A stretch of 17,287 nucleotides of DNA, taken from positions 1-17,287 of the forward strand of contig DAINCF010000090.1 in assembly GCA_036732565.1 (NCBI GenBank), written 5' to 3'. Made by a program: the position numbers and the translations under genes. The stretch comes from JAIVJN01 sp036732565 (GTDB lineage Bacteria > Acidobacteriota > Vicinamibacteria > Vicinamibacterales > UBA2999). The first letter of the stretch is position 1, and every line of letters begins with the position of its first letter. Of this stretch, positions 6,653 through 13,314 are shown one piece after another. The notes below the pieces were generated by a model. That model saw nothing but the letters and a program-made list of their open reading frames with translations. It did no database searches and was not told the origin of the DNA.

Positions 6653-6705
6653 CCGCGCTTCGGCGAGGCAAGCGTCCGGTTCGCTACTCGAACATATCGT
6701 CTTCG

Positions 6706-6734
6706 TTGACAACGCGGTGCGGAGGCAGCATTCT
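6706..6734 (+). promoter_or_regulatory. Possible promoter of the quinoprotein gene
   Basis: A perfect TTGACA (6706-6711) is followed after 17 nt by CATTCT (6729-6734), a poor -10 with three of six matches. The start would fall near 6741, 28 nt before the ATG at 6769, which is preceded by GAGAGGT. The weak -10 keeps this tentative. Confidence 0.4.
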
Positions 6735-6768
6735 TACCGGCGCTGCTCACGCCACCTGAGAGGTCCCG

Positions 6769-8865
6769 ATGAGGATGCAACCCGCTCGACGTTGGATACC
6801 CCACGCCGTGCTCGGCGCGTTGGCCCTGGCTCTCGTGTTCCTCGTCGCCGGTCGCCCCGGAGATGCGGACGAGAACGGCGACTGGCCGGCCATCACCGGG
6901 GGGTATACGTCAACGAGATACTCGACCCTCGACCAGATCAACGCCTCGAACTTCAACTCCTTGAAGGTCGCGTGGGAGTGGAGCGGCGAAGCGCCGCCGG
7001 GTGTCGAGATCGGCGACATCAACGGCCGCTCGCTCCCGATCTACGTCGACGGGATGCTCATCACCACCTCAGGCCCCAAGCGGACCGTCGTCTCGCTGGA
7101 TCCCGCCACCGGCAAGACGTTGTGGACGTTCCAGGAACCGACGACGCCGCGTCTCGAGTACTCGATGCGCTCGAATCACGGCAAGGGCGTGGCCTATGCG
7201 CGCATCAACGGCCGTGGCGTGGTGTTCATCTCGACGCCCGGATTCTTCCTCCACGCGCTCGATGCCAAGACCGGCAAGCCGCTGGAGGGATGGGGCGGCG
7301 CGGTTCCCGTGGCGGGGTTCCCGAAGACCGGGTCGATCGATCTGCTGAAGGATCTCATCGCCGACTGGGACCCGTGGAAGGAAGCCAAGCTCCCCTACGA
7401 CGCCGCCAAGGGGCTGCCGCTGGAGCTCGGTTACATCACCACCTCGTCGCCACCCATCGTCGTCAACGACGTGCTCGTCGTCGGGAACTCGGCGGAACAG
7501 GGCTACAACCAGACGCGCGTCGAGAACGTGCCCGGCGACATCCTGGCGTACGACGCGAAATCAGGAAAGTTCATGTGGAAGTTCCACGTGATTCCGCGGC
7601 CCGGCGAGTTCGGGCACGAGACGTGGGAGAACGACGCGTGGAAGTGGACGGGCGACGTTTCCTCGTGGGCGCCGATGTCGGCCGACCTGCAGCGCGGCCT
7701 CGTCTACATCCCGACCAATCCGCCGACCATGGACTACTACGGTGGATTCCGTCCGGGCGACAACTTGTTCAGCACGAGCGTCATCGCCCTCGACGTCAAG
7801 ACCGGCAAGCGCGTGTGGCACCGGCAGCTGGTGAAGCACGACATCTGGAACTACGACACGCCGACCGCGCCGATCCTGCTCGACGTCAACGTCAACGGTC
7901 GCCGCATACCGGGGCTGTTCCAGATCACCAAACAGTCGTGGGTCTACTCGTTCAACCGGCACACGGGTGAGCCGATCTGGCCGATGGTCGACAAGCCGGC
8001 GCCGCAGTCGAAGGTCCCGGGCGAGAAGCTGGCGGCGACGCAGCCGCACGTCACCAAGCCGGCGCCGTACGACTACCAGGGACGCACCGAAGACTATCTC
8101 ATCGACTTCACCCCGGAGATCAAGAAGCTGGCGCTGGCGCGCGCGAAGGAACGGGATGTCCTGGCGCCACTCTTCGCTCCGCCGACGCATCGCGGCAACG
8201 CCGAGGGTAAAGGGCCAGCCAACATCTGTCCGGGCGGCGGTGGCGGCGCGAACATCACCGGCCCGCCGGCGGCGGACCCCACGTCGGGGATTATCTTCGT
8301 GACCTCCACCGGGGGCTGCACGCCGACCATGCTGGCGCCGGCGAACGAGCGCGACAACGACAAGATGACCGGCAAGACGCTGGCGCCGTGGGCGACGGCG
8401 CGCGAGGGCGCGTCGGCCCCGCCGAAGCCCGATCCGAGCGATCCGCTCGCGGGCATCCCGGATCTCTTCAAGGGACCGCTCGGCCGCATCACCGCGATCG
8501 ACATGAACACCGGCGAGCACGTGTGGATGATCCCCCATGGCGACATGGCAACCGAGCAGCAGGAGGCGTTCCGCAACAACCCGCTGCTCAAGGGCGTGAA
8601 GGTCGACACCAACTGGGGACGGCGGGGACACGCGGCCATGGCGGCCTCGTCGACGCTGTTGTTCGCGACCGGGACCACGGCGGACAACAAGCCGCATCTG
8701 TTCGCCATCGACAAGAAGACCGGCAAGCGCGTCGGTCAGGTGCCGACCACTCGCCTCGGGCAATACGGCCTCATGACGTATATGCACCAGGGCAAGCAGT
8801 ACATCGTGCTGCCGCGGAACGGCGGCTACACGACGCTCGCGCTGGCCTCGACCACCACGCAGTAG
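6769..8865 (+). CDS. PQQ-dependent (quinoprotein) dehydrogenase, exported
   Basis: A 698-residue eight-bladed propeller quinoprotein of the glucose/alcohol dehydrogenase superfamily, expected to oxidise a sugar or alcohol in the periplasm and pass electrons to the quinone pool or a cytochrome. A basic, hydrophobic N-terminus (residues 1-28) acts as signal or anchor. DWPAITGGYTSTRYSTLDQIN (38-58) is the typical opening of the family. Repeats of the PQQ blade type recur: SLDPATGKTLWTF, ALDAKTGKPL, AYDAKSGKFMWKF, ALDVKTGKRVWH, AIDMNTGEHVWMI and AIDKKTGKRVG. GHETWENDAWKWTGD and HDIWNYDTPTAPILLD match conserved cofactor-pocket stretches. A Gly-rich CPGGGGGANITGP loop and a Pro-rich insert (about 550-565) are visible. 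No cytochrome c CxxCH motif occurs and no pqq biosynthesis genes are nearby. It is a single-gene unit closed by a strong terminator. Confidence 0.9.
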   Translation: MRMQPARRWIPHAVLGALALALVFLVAGRPGDADENGDWPAITGGYTSTRYSTLDQINASNFNSLKVAWEWSGEAPPGVEIGDINGRSLPIYVDGMLITTSGPKRTVVSLDPATGKTLWTFQEPTTPRLEYSMRSNHGKGVAYARINGRGVVFISTPGFFLHALDAKTGKPLEGWGGAVPVAGFPKTGSIDLLKDLIADWDPWKEAKLPYDAAKGLPLELGYITTSSPPIVVNDVLVVGNSAEQGYNQTRVENVPGDILAYDAKSGKFMWKFHVIPRPGEFGHETWENDAWKWTGDVSSWAPMSADLQRGLVYIPTNPPTMDYYGGFRPGDNLFSTSVIALDVKTGKRVWHRQLVKHDIWNYDTPTAPILLDVNVNGRRIPGLFQITKQSWVYSFNRHTGEPIWPMVDKPAPQSKVPGEKLAATQPHVTKPAPYDYQGRTEDYLIDFTPEIKKLALARAKERDVLAPLFAPPTHRGNAEGKGPANICPGGGGGANITGPPAADPTSGIIFVTSTGGCTPTMLAPANERDNDKMTGKTLAPWATAREGASAPPKPDPSDPLAGIPDLFKGPLGRITAIDMNTGEHVWMIPHGDMATEQQEAFRNNPLLKGVKVDTNWGRRGHAAMAASSTLLFATGTTADNKPHLFAIDKKTGKRVGQVPTTRLGQYGLMTYMHQGKQYIVLPRNGGYTTLALASTTTQ

Positions 8866-8887
8866 AACCGGCCAGGCACACGGAATC

Positions 8888-8920
8888 GGCCCGCATCGAT
8901 CGCTCGATGCGGGCCTTTTT
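8888..8920 (+). terminator. Rho-independent terminator after the quinoprotein gene
   Basis: A perfect 12-bp stem, GGCCCGCATCGA (8888-8899) with TCGATGCGGGCC (8904-8915), closes a 4-nt loop and is followed by five T, then CTTT. It begins 22 nt after the stop codon of the dehydrogenase. Confidence 0.95.
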
Positions 8921-8933
8921 CTTTGTCGCTCGC

Positions 8934-9245
8934 CTACTGCATGGTCGCGTCGATGACGTCGAAGTGGGTCACGGAGTGCTCGCGCTCGAGCAGGTACTCA
9001 TCGTCTTCGGGGTAATAGCGCGCGACGGTGTAATCGTCACCGGCAAACTGCCGGATGGCGTCAATCGAGTCCCAGAGCGTCGTGATCAGGAAGTGCGTCG
9101 CGTCGCCGTCCTCGCGACGGAACACGAACACCCCCCGGTTGCCTGGCGTGGAGCGATAGTCGGAGATGCCGGTGCGCTCGATGTACCGGTAGTACTCGTC
9201 GGCCTTGCTGGTTGGGACGCGTCCATGCCATTGACGAGCAATCAT
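8934..9245 (-). CDS. ABM-like dimeric alpha/beta-barrel protein
   Basis: A 103-residue cytoplasmic protein resembling the antibiotic biosynthesis monooxygenase (ABM)/dimeric alpha-beta barrel superfamily. Visible marks are the opening MIARQWHGRVPTSKADEYYRYI, the central strand GVFVFRREDGDATHFLITTLWDS, the helix IDAIRQFAGDDYTVARYYPEDDEYL, and the final strand VTHFDVID. Relatives include small cofactor-free monooxygenases, haem-degrading proteins and many members of unknown function; nothing here fixes a substrate. A strong GGGAGG lies 7 nt before the ATG, suggesting good translation. A hairpin repeat and about 130 nt separate it from the arginase-like gene upstream on the same strand. Its 3' end faces the quinoprotein terminator. 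Confidence 0.8.
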   Translation of the reverse strand: MIARQWHGRVPTSKADEYYRYIERTGISDYRSTPGNRGVFVFRREDGDATHFLITTLWDSIDAIRQFAGDDYTVARYYPEDDEYLLEREHSVTHFDVIDATMQ

Positions 9246-9265
9246 CGTGAGCCCTCCCGCTCTCG

Positions 9266-9356
9266 TACGTAGCGCTGCGAATTACTCACCACCGTACGTG
9301 GCGCAGGCCTTCAGGCCTGCTTGAGGCGTGGCAGGCCTAAAGGCCTGCGCTACGTA
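9266..9356. repeat. REP/MITE-like palindromic intergenic element
   Basis: Two compact hairpins, GCAGGCCTTCAGGCCTGC (9303-9320) and GCAGGCCTAAAGGCCTGC (9331-9348), are themselves arranged as an inverted pair. Positions 9295-9320 match the complement of 9331-9356 at 24 of 26 bases around a 10-nt loop. The outermost TACGTAGCGC (9266-9275) is a perfect inverted match to 9347-9356, giving an element of about 91 bp with 10-bp terminal inverted repeats. It fills the gap between the ABM-like and arginase-like genes. It resembles bacterial REP/BIME elements mobilised in trans; no direct target repeat is obvious. Confidence 0.8.
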
Positions 9357-9374
9357 TAATTTCGCAAGACGCAC

Positions 9375-10289
9375 TCAGGCCTGCCGGCGCAGCACGCGTG
9401 CCAACAACGATACGAGGCGCCTGGCGCTCGTGCTATCAGGATCCAACTTCGGATCGTAGATCGTCAGCTCCAGGCCGAGCGCGCTCGGATGCTGGGCAAG
9501 CGGCGTGAGGATCTCCGCGAGCTCGTCGAGCCCGAGACCGTCCGGCTCCGGCGAGTCGACCGCCGGGAGCACCGAGGGGTCGAGCACATCCGCGTCGACG
9601 TGGATCCAGAAGCCATCGACCTCGGGCCGGGTGACGCGGTCCAGCGCCGCGCGCGCGATCGCGGCCGTCCCACGTTCCCGCACGCCACGATGCGTCACGT
9701 CCAACGCCTCGGACGCCGCCAGCACCTCCTCGCCATACCACGGCGCGCTGGGTTGGTCCCGTCGTCCGATGACGACGAGATCCGACGGGCGCACGAGCGG
9801 CGCGGCGCCATTCAACCGTGCGAGCGGAGTATCGCCGCGCCCGACGGCCAGCGCGAGGCACATGCTGGCGGCCGAGCCGCTCCGTGACGTCTCGGGGGTC
9901 GCGAAGTCCGCATGCGCGTCGACGTACACCATGCCGACGCGGGAGCGCGTCGGCGCGTGCAGTCCCAGCAGGCAGCCGAGCACGATGCTGCAGTCACCGC
10001 CGAGCACGAGCGTGAAGGCGTCGGCGGCAGAGGCGGCAGCGACTGTGCCGCTGAGCGCCCGAGCGTAGGCCGCGACGTGATCTTCGTTGCGCACGCGACC
10101 GGGCGGCCGCACGAAGTCTCGATACGGTCCCGGAATGATGTCACCCTCGTCGCGCGCGCCCAGCTGAGCGACGAGACCGTGGTCACGCAGCACGCCCGGC
10201 GCGAGATCGAGCCGGCGCATGCCACCATTGTCGTACGGCCTGATGCCGATGCTCGACGGCGCGCCAATGAGAGTGATGGGGCGAATCAT
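9375..10289 (-). CDS. Arginase/agmatinase-superfamily protein
   Basis: A 304-residue ureohydrolase-fold protein. The three metal-site motifs appear in order: GGDCS (97-101), VDAHADF (123-129) and HVDADVLDP (230-238); GLELTIYDP (272-280) follows with the usual Glu274. Members hydrolyse guanidino compounds such as arginine or agmatine, or formiminoglutamate, with a binuclear Mn centre. Two differences matter. The first motif has Cys100 where classical arginases have a His metal ligand (GGDHS). The region around SRSGSAASMCLAL (about 135-147) lacks the His of the classical active-site SGNLHG stretch. Similar variants occur in unassigned branches, so substrate and even catalysis are open. No other arginine or polyamine gene is beside it. 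The ATG at 10289 has GAGGA upstream. Confidence 0.85.
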   Translation of the reverse strand: MIRPITLIGAPSSIGIRPYDNGGMRRLDLAPGVLRDHGLVAQLGARDEGDIIPGPYRDFVRPPGRVRNEDHVAAYARALSGTVAAASAADAFTLVLGGDCSIVLGCLLGLHAPTRSRVGMVYVDAHADFATPETSRSGSAASMCLALAVGRGDTPLARLNGAAPLVRPSDLVVIGRRDQPSAPWYGEEVLAASEALDVTHRGVRERGTAAIARAALDRVTRPEVDGFWIHVDADVLDPSVLPAVDSPEPDGLGLDELAEILTPLAQHPSALGLELTIYDPKLDPDSTSARRLVSLLARVLRRQA

Positions 10290-10342
10290 CGGGATGTCCT
10301 CGCGTCATCGCGGCGATCTAACCTCTTTAATGCGTATTGATG

Positions 10343-10369
10343 GTTATACGCCGCAGTCCGGCCTGTCAA
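10343..10369 (-). promoter_or_regulatory. Possible promoter of the arginase-like gene
   Basis: On the minus strand a perfect TTGACA (10369-10364) is followed by TATAAC (10348-10343). The spacer is 15 nt, shorter than the usual 17. The start would fall near 10336, leaving a leader of roughly 47 nt. On the opposite strand TATACT at 10392-10397 could be a -10 for the divergent halogenase-like gene, but no -35 is visible. Confidence 0.45.
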
Positions 10370-10411
10370 GCCGCTCGGAAGAGCGTGCCGTTATACTTGC
10401 CGCACTTCAGC

Positions 10412-11824
10412 ATGTCGTTCGATTGTGACGTCGTGGTGATCGGAGGCGGGCCGGCGGGGTCGACGGCGGCCGCGTGGCTGGCACGCGCCGGTCGCCGAGT
10501 CGTGCTGCTCGAGCGCGATCGCTTCCCTCGTTTTCACATCGGCGAATCGCTGCTGGCTTCGGTCAATCAGGTGCTCGATGCCATCGGCGCCGCGGATGTC
10601 GTGCGCGGCGCCGCGTTTCCGCGCAAGTGGGGCGCGACATTCATCACGCCCGACGGCGTGGTCGAGCGCTTCGCCGATTTTTCGGTCAGCGATGAAGTCC
10701 CCCAGCCGCAGACATGGCAGGTCCACCGCGCCCAGTTCGACGAGCTGCTCCTGCGCCATGCAGGTCGGTGCGGCGCTGATATACGCGAACAGCAACGCGT
10801 GGTCGACATCTCGTTCGATCCTGACGGCGTCACCGTCAGTTGCGTGGCCACCATGCGGTCGGGCGACCATCCGGTTCCAGGGGTGGATGAGGCGAGCGCG
10901 CGAACCATCTCGTCCGTCCGGGCGCGTGCCATCGTCGATGCGTCGGGACGAGCGGCGCTGCTCGCCAACCGCTTCGCGCTGCGGGTCGATGAGCCGGACC
11001 TCGCCAACATCGCCGTGTTCTCGCACTTCGCCGGCGTGCCGCGGGCCAGCGGTCGCCGGGCCGGCGATATTCGCGTCGTCGCCCGCGCCGACATGGGCTG
11101 GTTCTGGCTGATTCCGATCTCCGAGGACTTGATGAGCGTCGGCGTGGTCCTGCCGCGCGACGTCTTCAAGGCGGTCGCGCGGCTCGATCCTCAAATGCTG
11201 CTCCAGCAGGCGATCGCCGAGACACCGGCCGTGGCACGCTTGATGGCGAGTGCTGAACGACGCTGGCCGGTGCGCGTCGAGCGCGACTTCTCGTACGGCG
11301 CGCGCGCCTACGCCGGCAATCGGTGGATCGTGGTCGGCGACGCGGGATCATTTCTCGATCCCGTGTTCTCAACCGGCGTCGCCATCGCGCTCGAGTCCGG
11401 CCTCGAGGGTGCGCAGGCCATCGATGCCGCGCTCTCGAGCGGCGATCTCTCTGCGCGAGCGTTCCGAACGTTCGATCGACGCCAGCGCGGCCGCTACGCG
11501 ATGTTCCGTCGCTTCGTGCGCGGTTTCTACACACCTGCCTTCCGTGATCTGTTCTTCAGCGCCGAGCCACCCAAGACGCTCTTCCGTGCGATCGTCACCG
11601 TGTTCGCCGGCTATTGGCGTCCTTCATGGATGACACGCGTGCGGGTCGCGCTGTTCTTCCTCAGCGTTCGACTGCAGGCCCGCTACGGGTTCGAGCCACC
11701 GTATTCAGGATTTCAGCCTCCAGGCTCAGATCAGCCGCAGTCGAGGTTGCCGCCGGTCGTGGCGCCCCCCTTGCACTCCTCATCGCGCACGCCGACGGGC
11801 GTGAACGACGGAGGAACAACATGA
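10412..11824 (+). CDS. FAD-dependent halogenase-like flavoprotein
   Basis: A 470-residue flavoprotein monooxygenase-fold enzyme. The N-terminal Rossmann motif VVVIGGGPAGSTAAAWLARAG (7-27) and the LLERDRFPRFHIGESL segment (32-47) bind FAD. GWFWLIPI (229-236) contains the WxWxIP motif of flavin-dependent halogenases, and FLDPVFSTG (314-322) fits the FxxPxxSxG motif described for them. Lys72 in FPRKWGATF is near the place of the essential Lys in PltA/CmlS-type halogenases (from memory). Such enzymes chlorinate or brominate an aromatic or carrier-bound substrate using reduced FAD supplied by a separate reductase, not seen here. Geranylgeranyl-reductase-like oxidoreductases are the main alternative. 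The frame is open back to 10337, but MSFDCDVVVIGGG fits the family's start. The C-terminus is Pro-rich, and the stop overlaps the next ATG (ATGA). Confidence 0.78.
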   Translation: MSFDCDVVVIGGGPAGSTAAAWLARAGRRVVLLERDRFPRFHIGESLLASVNQVLDAIGAADVVRGAAFPRKWGATFITPDGVVERFADFSVSDEVPQPQTWQVHRAQFDELLLRHAGRCGADIREQQRVVDISFDPDGVTVSCVATMRSGDHPVPGVDEASARTISSVRARAIVDASGRAALLANRFALRVDEPDLANIAVFSHFAGVPRASGRRAGDIRVVARADMGWFWLIPISEDLMSVGVVLPRDVFKAVARLDPQMLLQQAIAETPAVARLMASAERRWPVRVERDFSYGARAYAGNRWIVVGDAGSFLDPVFSTGVAIALESGLEGAQAIDAALSSGDLSARAFRTFDRRQRGRYAMFRRFVRGFYTPAFRDLFFSAEPPKTLFRAIVTVFAGYWRPSWMTRVRVALFFLSVRLQARYGFEPPYSGFQPPGSDQPQSRLPPVVAPPLHSSSRTPTGVNDGGTT

Positions 11825-12411
11825 CTGCACGATGTATCTTGGCCACCGGCATTGCCGTGCTGTGCGCAACCAGTCTGGGCCTCGCACAATCGACCACGCC
11901 GAGCCAGCCCAGCCCACGCGCGAGTGATGACAAGCAGACGGTGACGGTAGTCGGTTGCCTTCAGCAAGAACAGGACGTTCCGGGACGGCAGCCGAACGTC
12001 GCCGAGCGAGCTGGCATCGGTGAGGATTTCATCCTGACCCAGGCCACCAAGAAAGGAAAGAAGAGCGACTCGGCCGCAAGCGGCAGCACCAAGGAATCTT
12101 CTGGCATGACGGGTTCCCACAACATGTACAAGATTGCCGGGCTCGACGATGAGAAGCTCCGGCCGCTCCTGAACAAGCGGGTGGAAGTGAAGGGCCAGAT
12201 AGAGGGCACCACTCGCTCTGGCAGCCCCAGCAGCACCGGCACGACCGGAAGCACGGGCACAACGGGTAGCACAGGTGGAACCGGCACGACGGGTGGAACG
12301 GCTACGCCGCCGTCGACCAGCCGCGACGGCAGCCGGACGAATGACGATTTGCCTGAGCTGCGCGCCACATCGATCAAGGAAGTCGCTGGCTCCTGTCAGT
12401 TGACCCGGTAA
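11821..12411 (+). CDS. Secreted protein of unknown function with a Gly/Thr/Ser-rich tract
   Basis: A 196-residue exported protein whose function I do not recognise. A signal peptide (MTARCILATGIAVLCATSLGLA, cleavage before residue 23) leads to VTVVGCLQQE (41-50), EDFILTQAT (68-76), NMYKIAGLDDEKLRPLLNKRVEVKGQIE (101-128) and LRATSIKEVAGSC (180-192). This pattern, with Cys46 near the start and Cys192 at the end, suggests a small OB-like beta-barrel, and I recall similar secreted proteins from Acidobacteriota. A low-complexity tract (about residues 138-160) interrupts the barrel just after the RVEVKGQIE strand. GGAGG precedes the ATG by about 7 nt. The gene overlaps the halogenase-like gene by 4 nt and ends 2 nt before the DUF2236 gene, so all three are probably co-translated. 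Confidence 0.8.
   Translation: MTARCILATGIAVLCATSLGLAQSTTPSQPSPRASDDKQTVTVVGCLQQEQDVPGRQPNVAERAGIGEDFILTQATKKGKKSDSAASGSTKESSGMTGSHNMYKIAGLDDEKLRPLLNKRVEVKGQIEGTTRSGSPSSTGTTGSTGTTGSTGGTGTTGGTATPPSTSRDGSRTNDDLPELRATSIKEVAGSCQLTR
12232..12300 (+). repeat. Degenerate 9-12 nt coding repeat, Gly/Thr/Ser tract
   Basis: Imperfect units of the form ACsGGyAssACs encode repeated STGTTG and GGTGTTG inside the secreted protein. The tract looks like an expanded linker and could vary in length between strains. Confidence 0.7.
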
Positions 12412-12413
12412 CC

Positions 12414-13313
12414 ATGAGTCTGGGCACGCGCGTGGCGCTCCTCGGCCGGCATCAGCAACCGCGCGAGGACGCCACGCGCACCTTGTGCTGCAATGGAGGG
12501 GTGGACTCGATTACGCGCAAGGTCAACCGGGAAATCGTCGTCGTCCTGGGCTGGGGACGAGCGATCCTGCTGCAGCTGGCGCATCCGCTGGTGGCGGCAG
12601 GGGTGGCCCAGCACAGCGAGTTCCGCCGGGACTTCATCGGATACCTCAGCCGCACGCGACGCACCGTCGGCGCGATGATCGCCTTGACGTTTGGCCCACC
12701 GGCTTACGCGAAAGCCCGGGCCGACGGGATCAACGCGATCCACGACCGCGTCTCGGGATCACTAGAGCGCGACGAAGGGGTGTTCCCCGCCGGCACACGC
12801 TACTCCGCCCACGATCCGGAGCTGCTGCTTTGGGTCCACGCCACGCTGCTCGATTCGGTCCCGCTCGCGTACGAACGTTTCGTCGGTCCGCTCACCGATG
12901 AAGAAGTCGATCGCTACTGTGTGGAGTCGGCCGAGATGGAGATCCATCTCGGCATGCCGCGCGGGACCTTGCCGCGGGATCGCATCGAGCTCCGTCGCTA
13001 CTTGGATCGCATGTTCGCCGGCGGCACCATTCATGTGACGAGCACCGCGCGTCGCCTGGCCAACGACCTGCTGTCCCCGCGACTCGGCCCGTTCGACTTC
13101 CTGTTCTCGCCCGCGCGCGTGCTCACGATCGGCCTGCTCCCGCCCGCGATTCGCGATGCCTATGGGTTCTCGTGGCGCCAGCGCGACGAAGCCGCGCTCG
13201 ATCGCTGGGTGCGCGTGATCAAACGCGTGCGCGCGTGGCTGCCGCGGGTCGTGCGCGAATGGCCGCAGGCGCGAAGGACGGAAGTACGCGTGAGGGCGGA
13301 CCCCACGCGTTGA
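12414..13313 (+). CDS. DUF2236/MpaB-family oxygenase
   Basis: A predicted oxygenase of up to 299 residues in the DUF2236 family, which includes the fungal MpaB enzyme and bacterial latex-clearing protein (Lcp), a haem b dioxygenase. Family marks are VNREIVVVLGWGRAILLQLAHPLVAAGVAQHSEFR (37-71), with His57 and His67, and FPAGTRYSAHDPELLLWVHATLLDS (124-148), with His133 and His142. VESAEMEIHLGMP (170-182) and DRMFAGGTIHVTSTARRLANDLLSP (198-222) are further conserved blocks. The substrate is unknown. ATG 12414 is 2 nt after the previous stop, but the first 29 residues look unlike the family, so GTG 12501 (after GGAGGG, short spacing) is an alternative start. It is the last gene of the halogenase trio and ends 1 nt from the convergent permease gene. 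Confidence 0.85.
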   Translation: MSLGTRVALLGRHQQPREDATRTLCCNGGVDSITRKVNREIVVVLGWGRAILLQLAHPLVAAGVAQHSEFRRDFIGYLSRTRRTVGAMIALTFGPPAYAKARADGINAIHDRVSGSLERDEGVFPAGTRYSAHDPELLLWVHATLLDSVPLAYERFVGPLTDEEVDRYCVESAEMEIHLGMPRGTLPRDRIELRRYLDRMFAGGTIHVTSTARRLANDLLSPRLGPFDFLFSPARVLTIGLLPPAIRDAYGFSWRQRDEAALDRWVRVIKRVRAWLPRVVREWPQARRTEVRVRADPTR

Positions 13314-13314
13314 C

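Noticed and set aside
5181..6671. Minus-strand frame of about 496 codons inside the NqrB/RnfD-like gene
   Set aside because: Out-of-frame Arg/Ala/Pro-rich translation with no membrane segments; the other frame gives clear NqrB/RnfD blocks.
6456..7970. Plus-strand frame of about 504 codons spanning the divergent promoters and the quinoprotein gene
   Set aside because: It crosses two genes on opposite strands and is Arg-rich throughout; a GC-driven shadow.
7561..8787. Minus-strand frame of about 408 codons antisense to the quinoprotein gene
   Set aside because: The translation is Arg/Val/Asp-rich with no motif, while the plus strand carries unmistakable PQQ-blade repeats.
10372..10385. Small hairpin CGCTCGGAAGAGCG with a GGAA loop upstream of the halogenase-like gene
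   Set aside because: A 5-bp stem is short enough to occur by chance in GC-rich DNA, and it would lie upstream of the likely transcript start.
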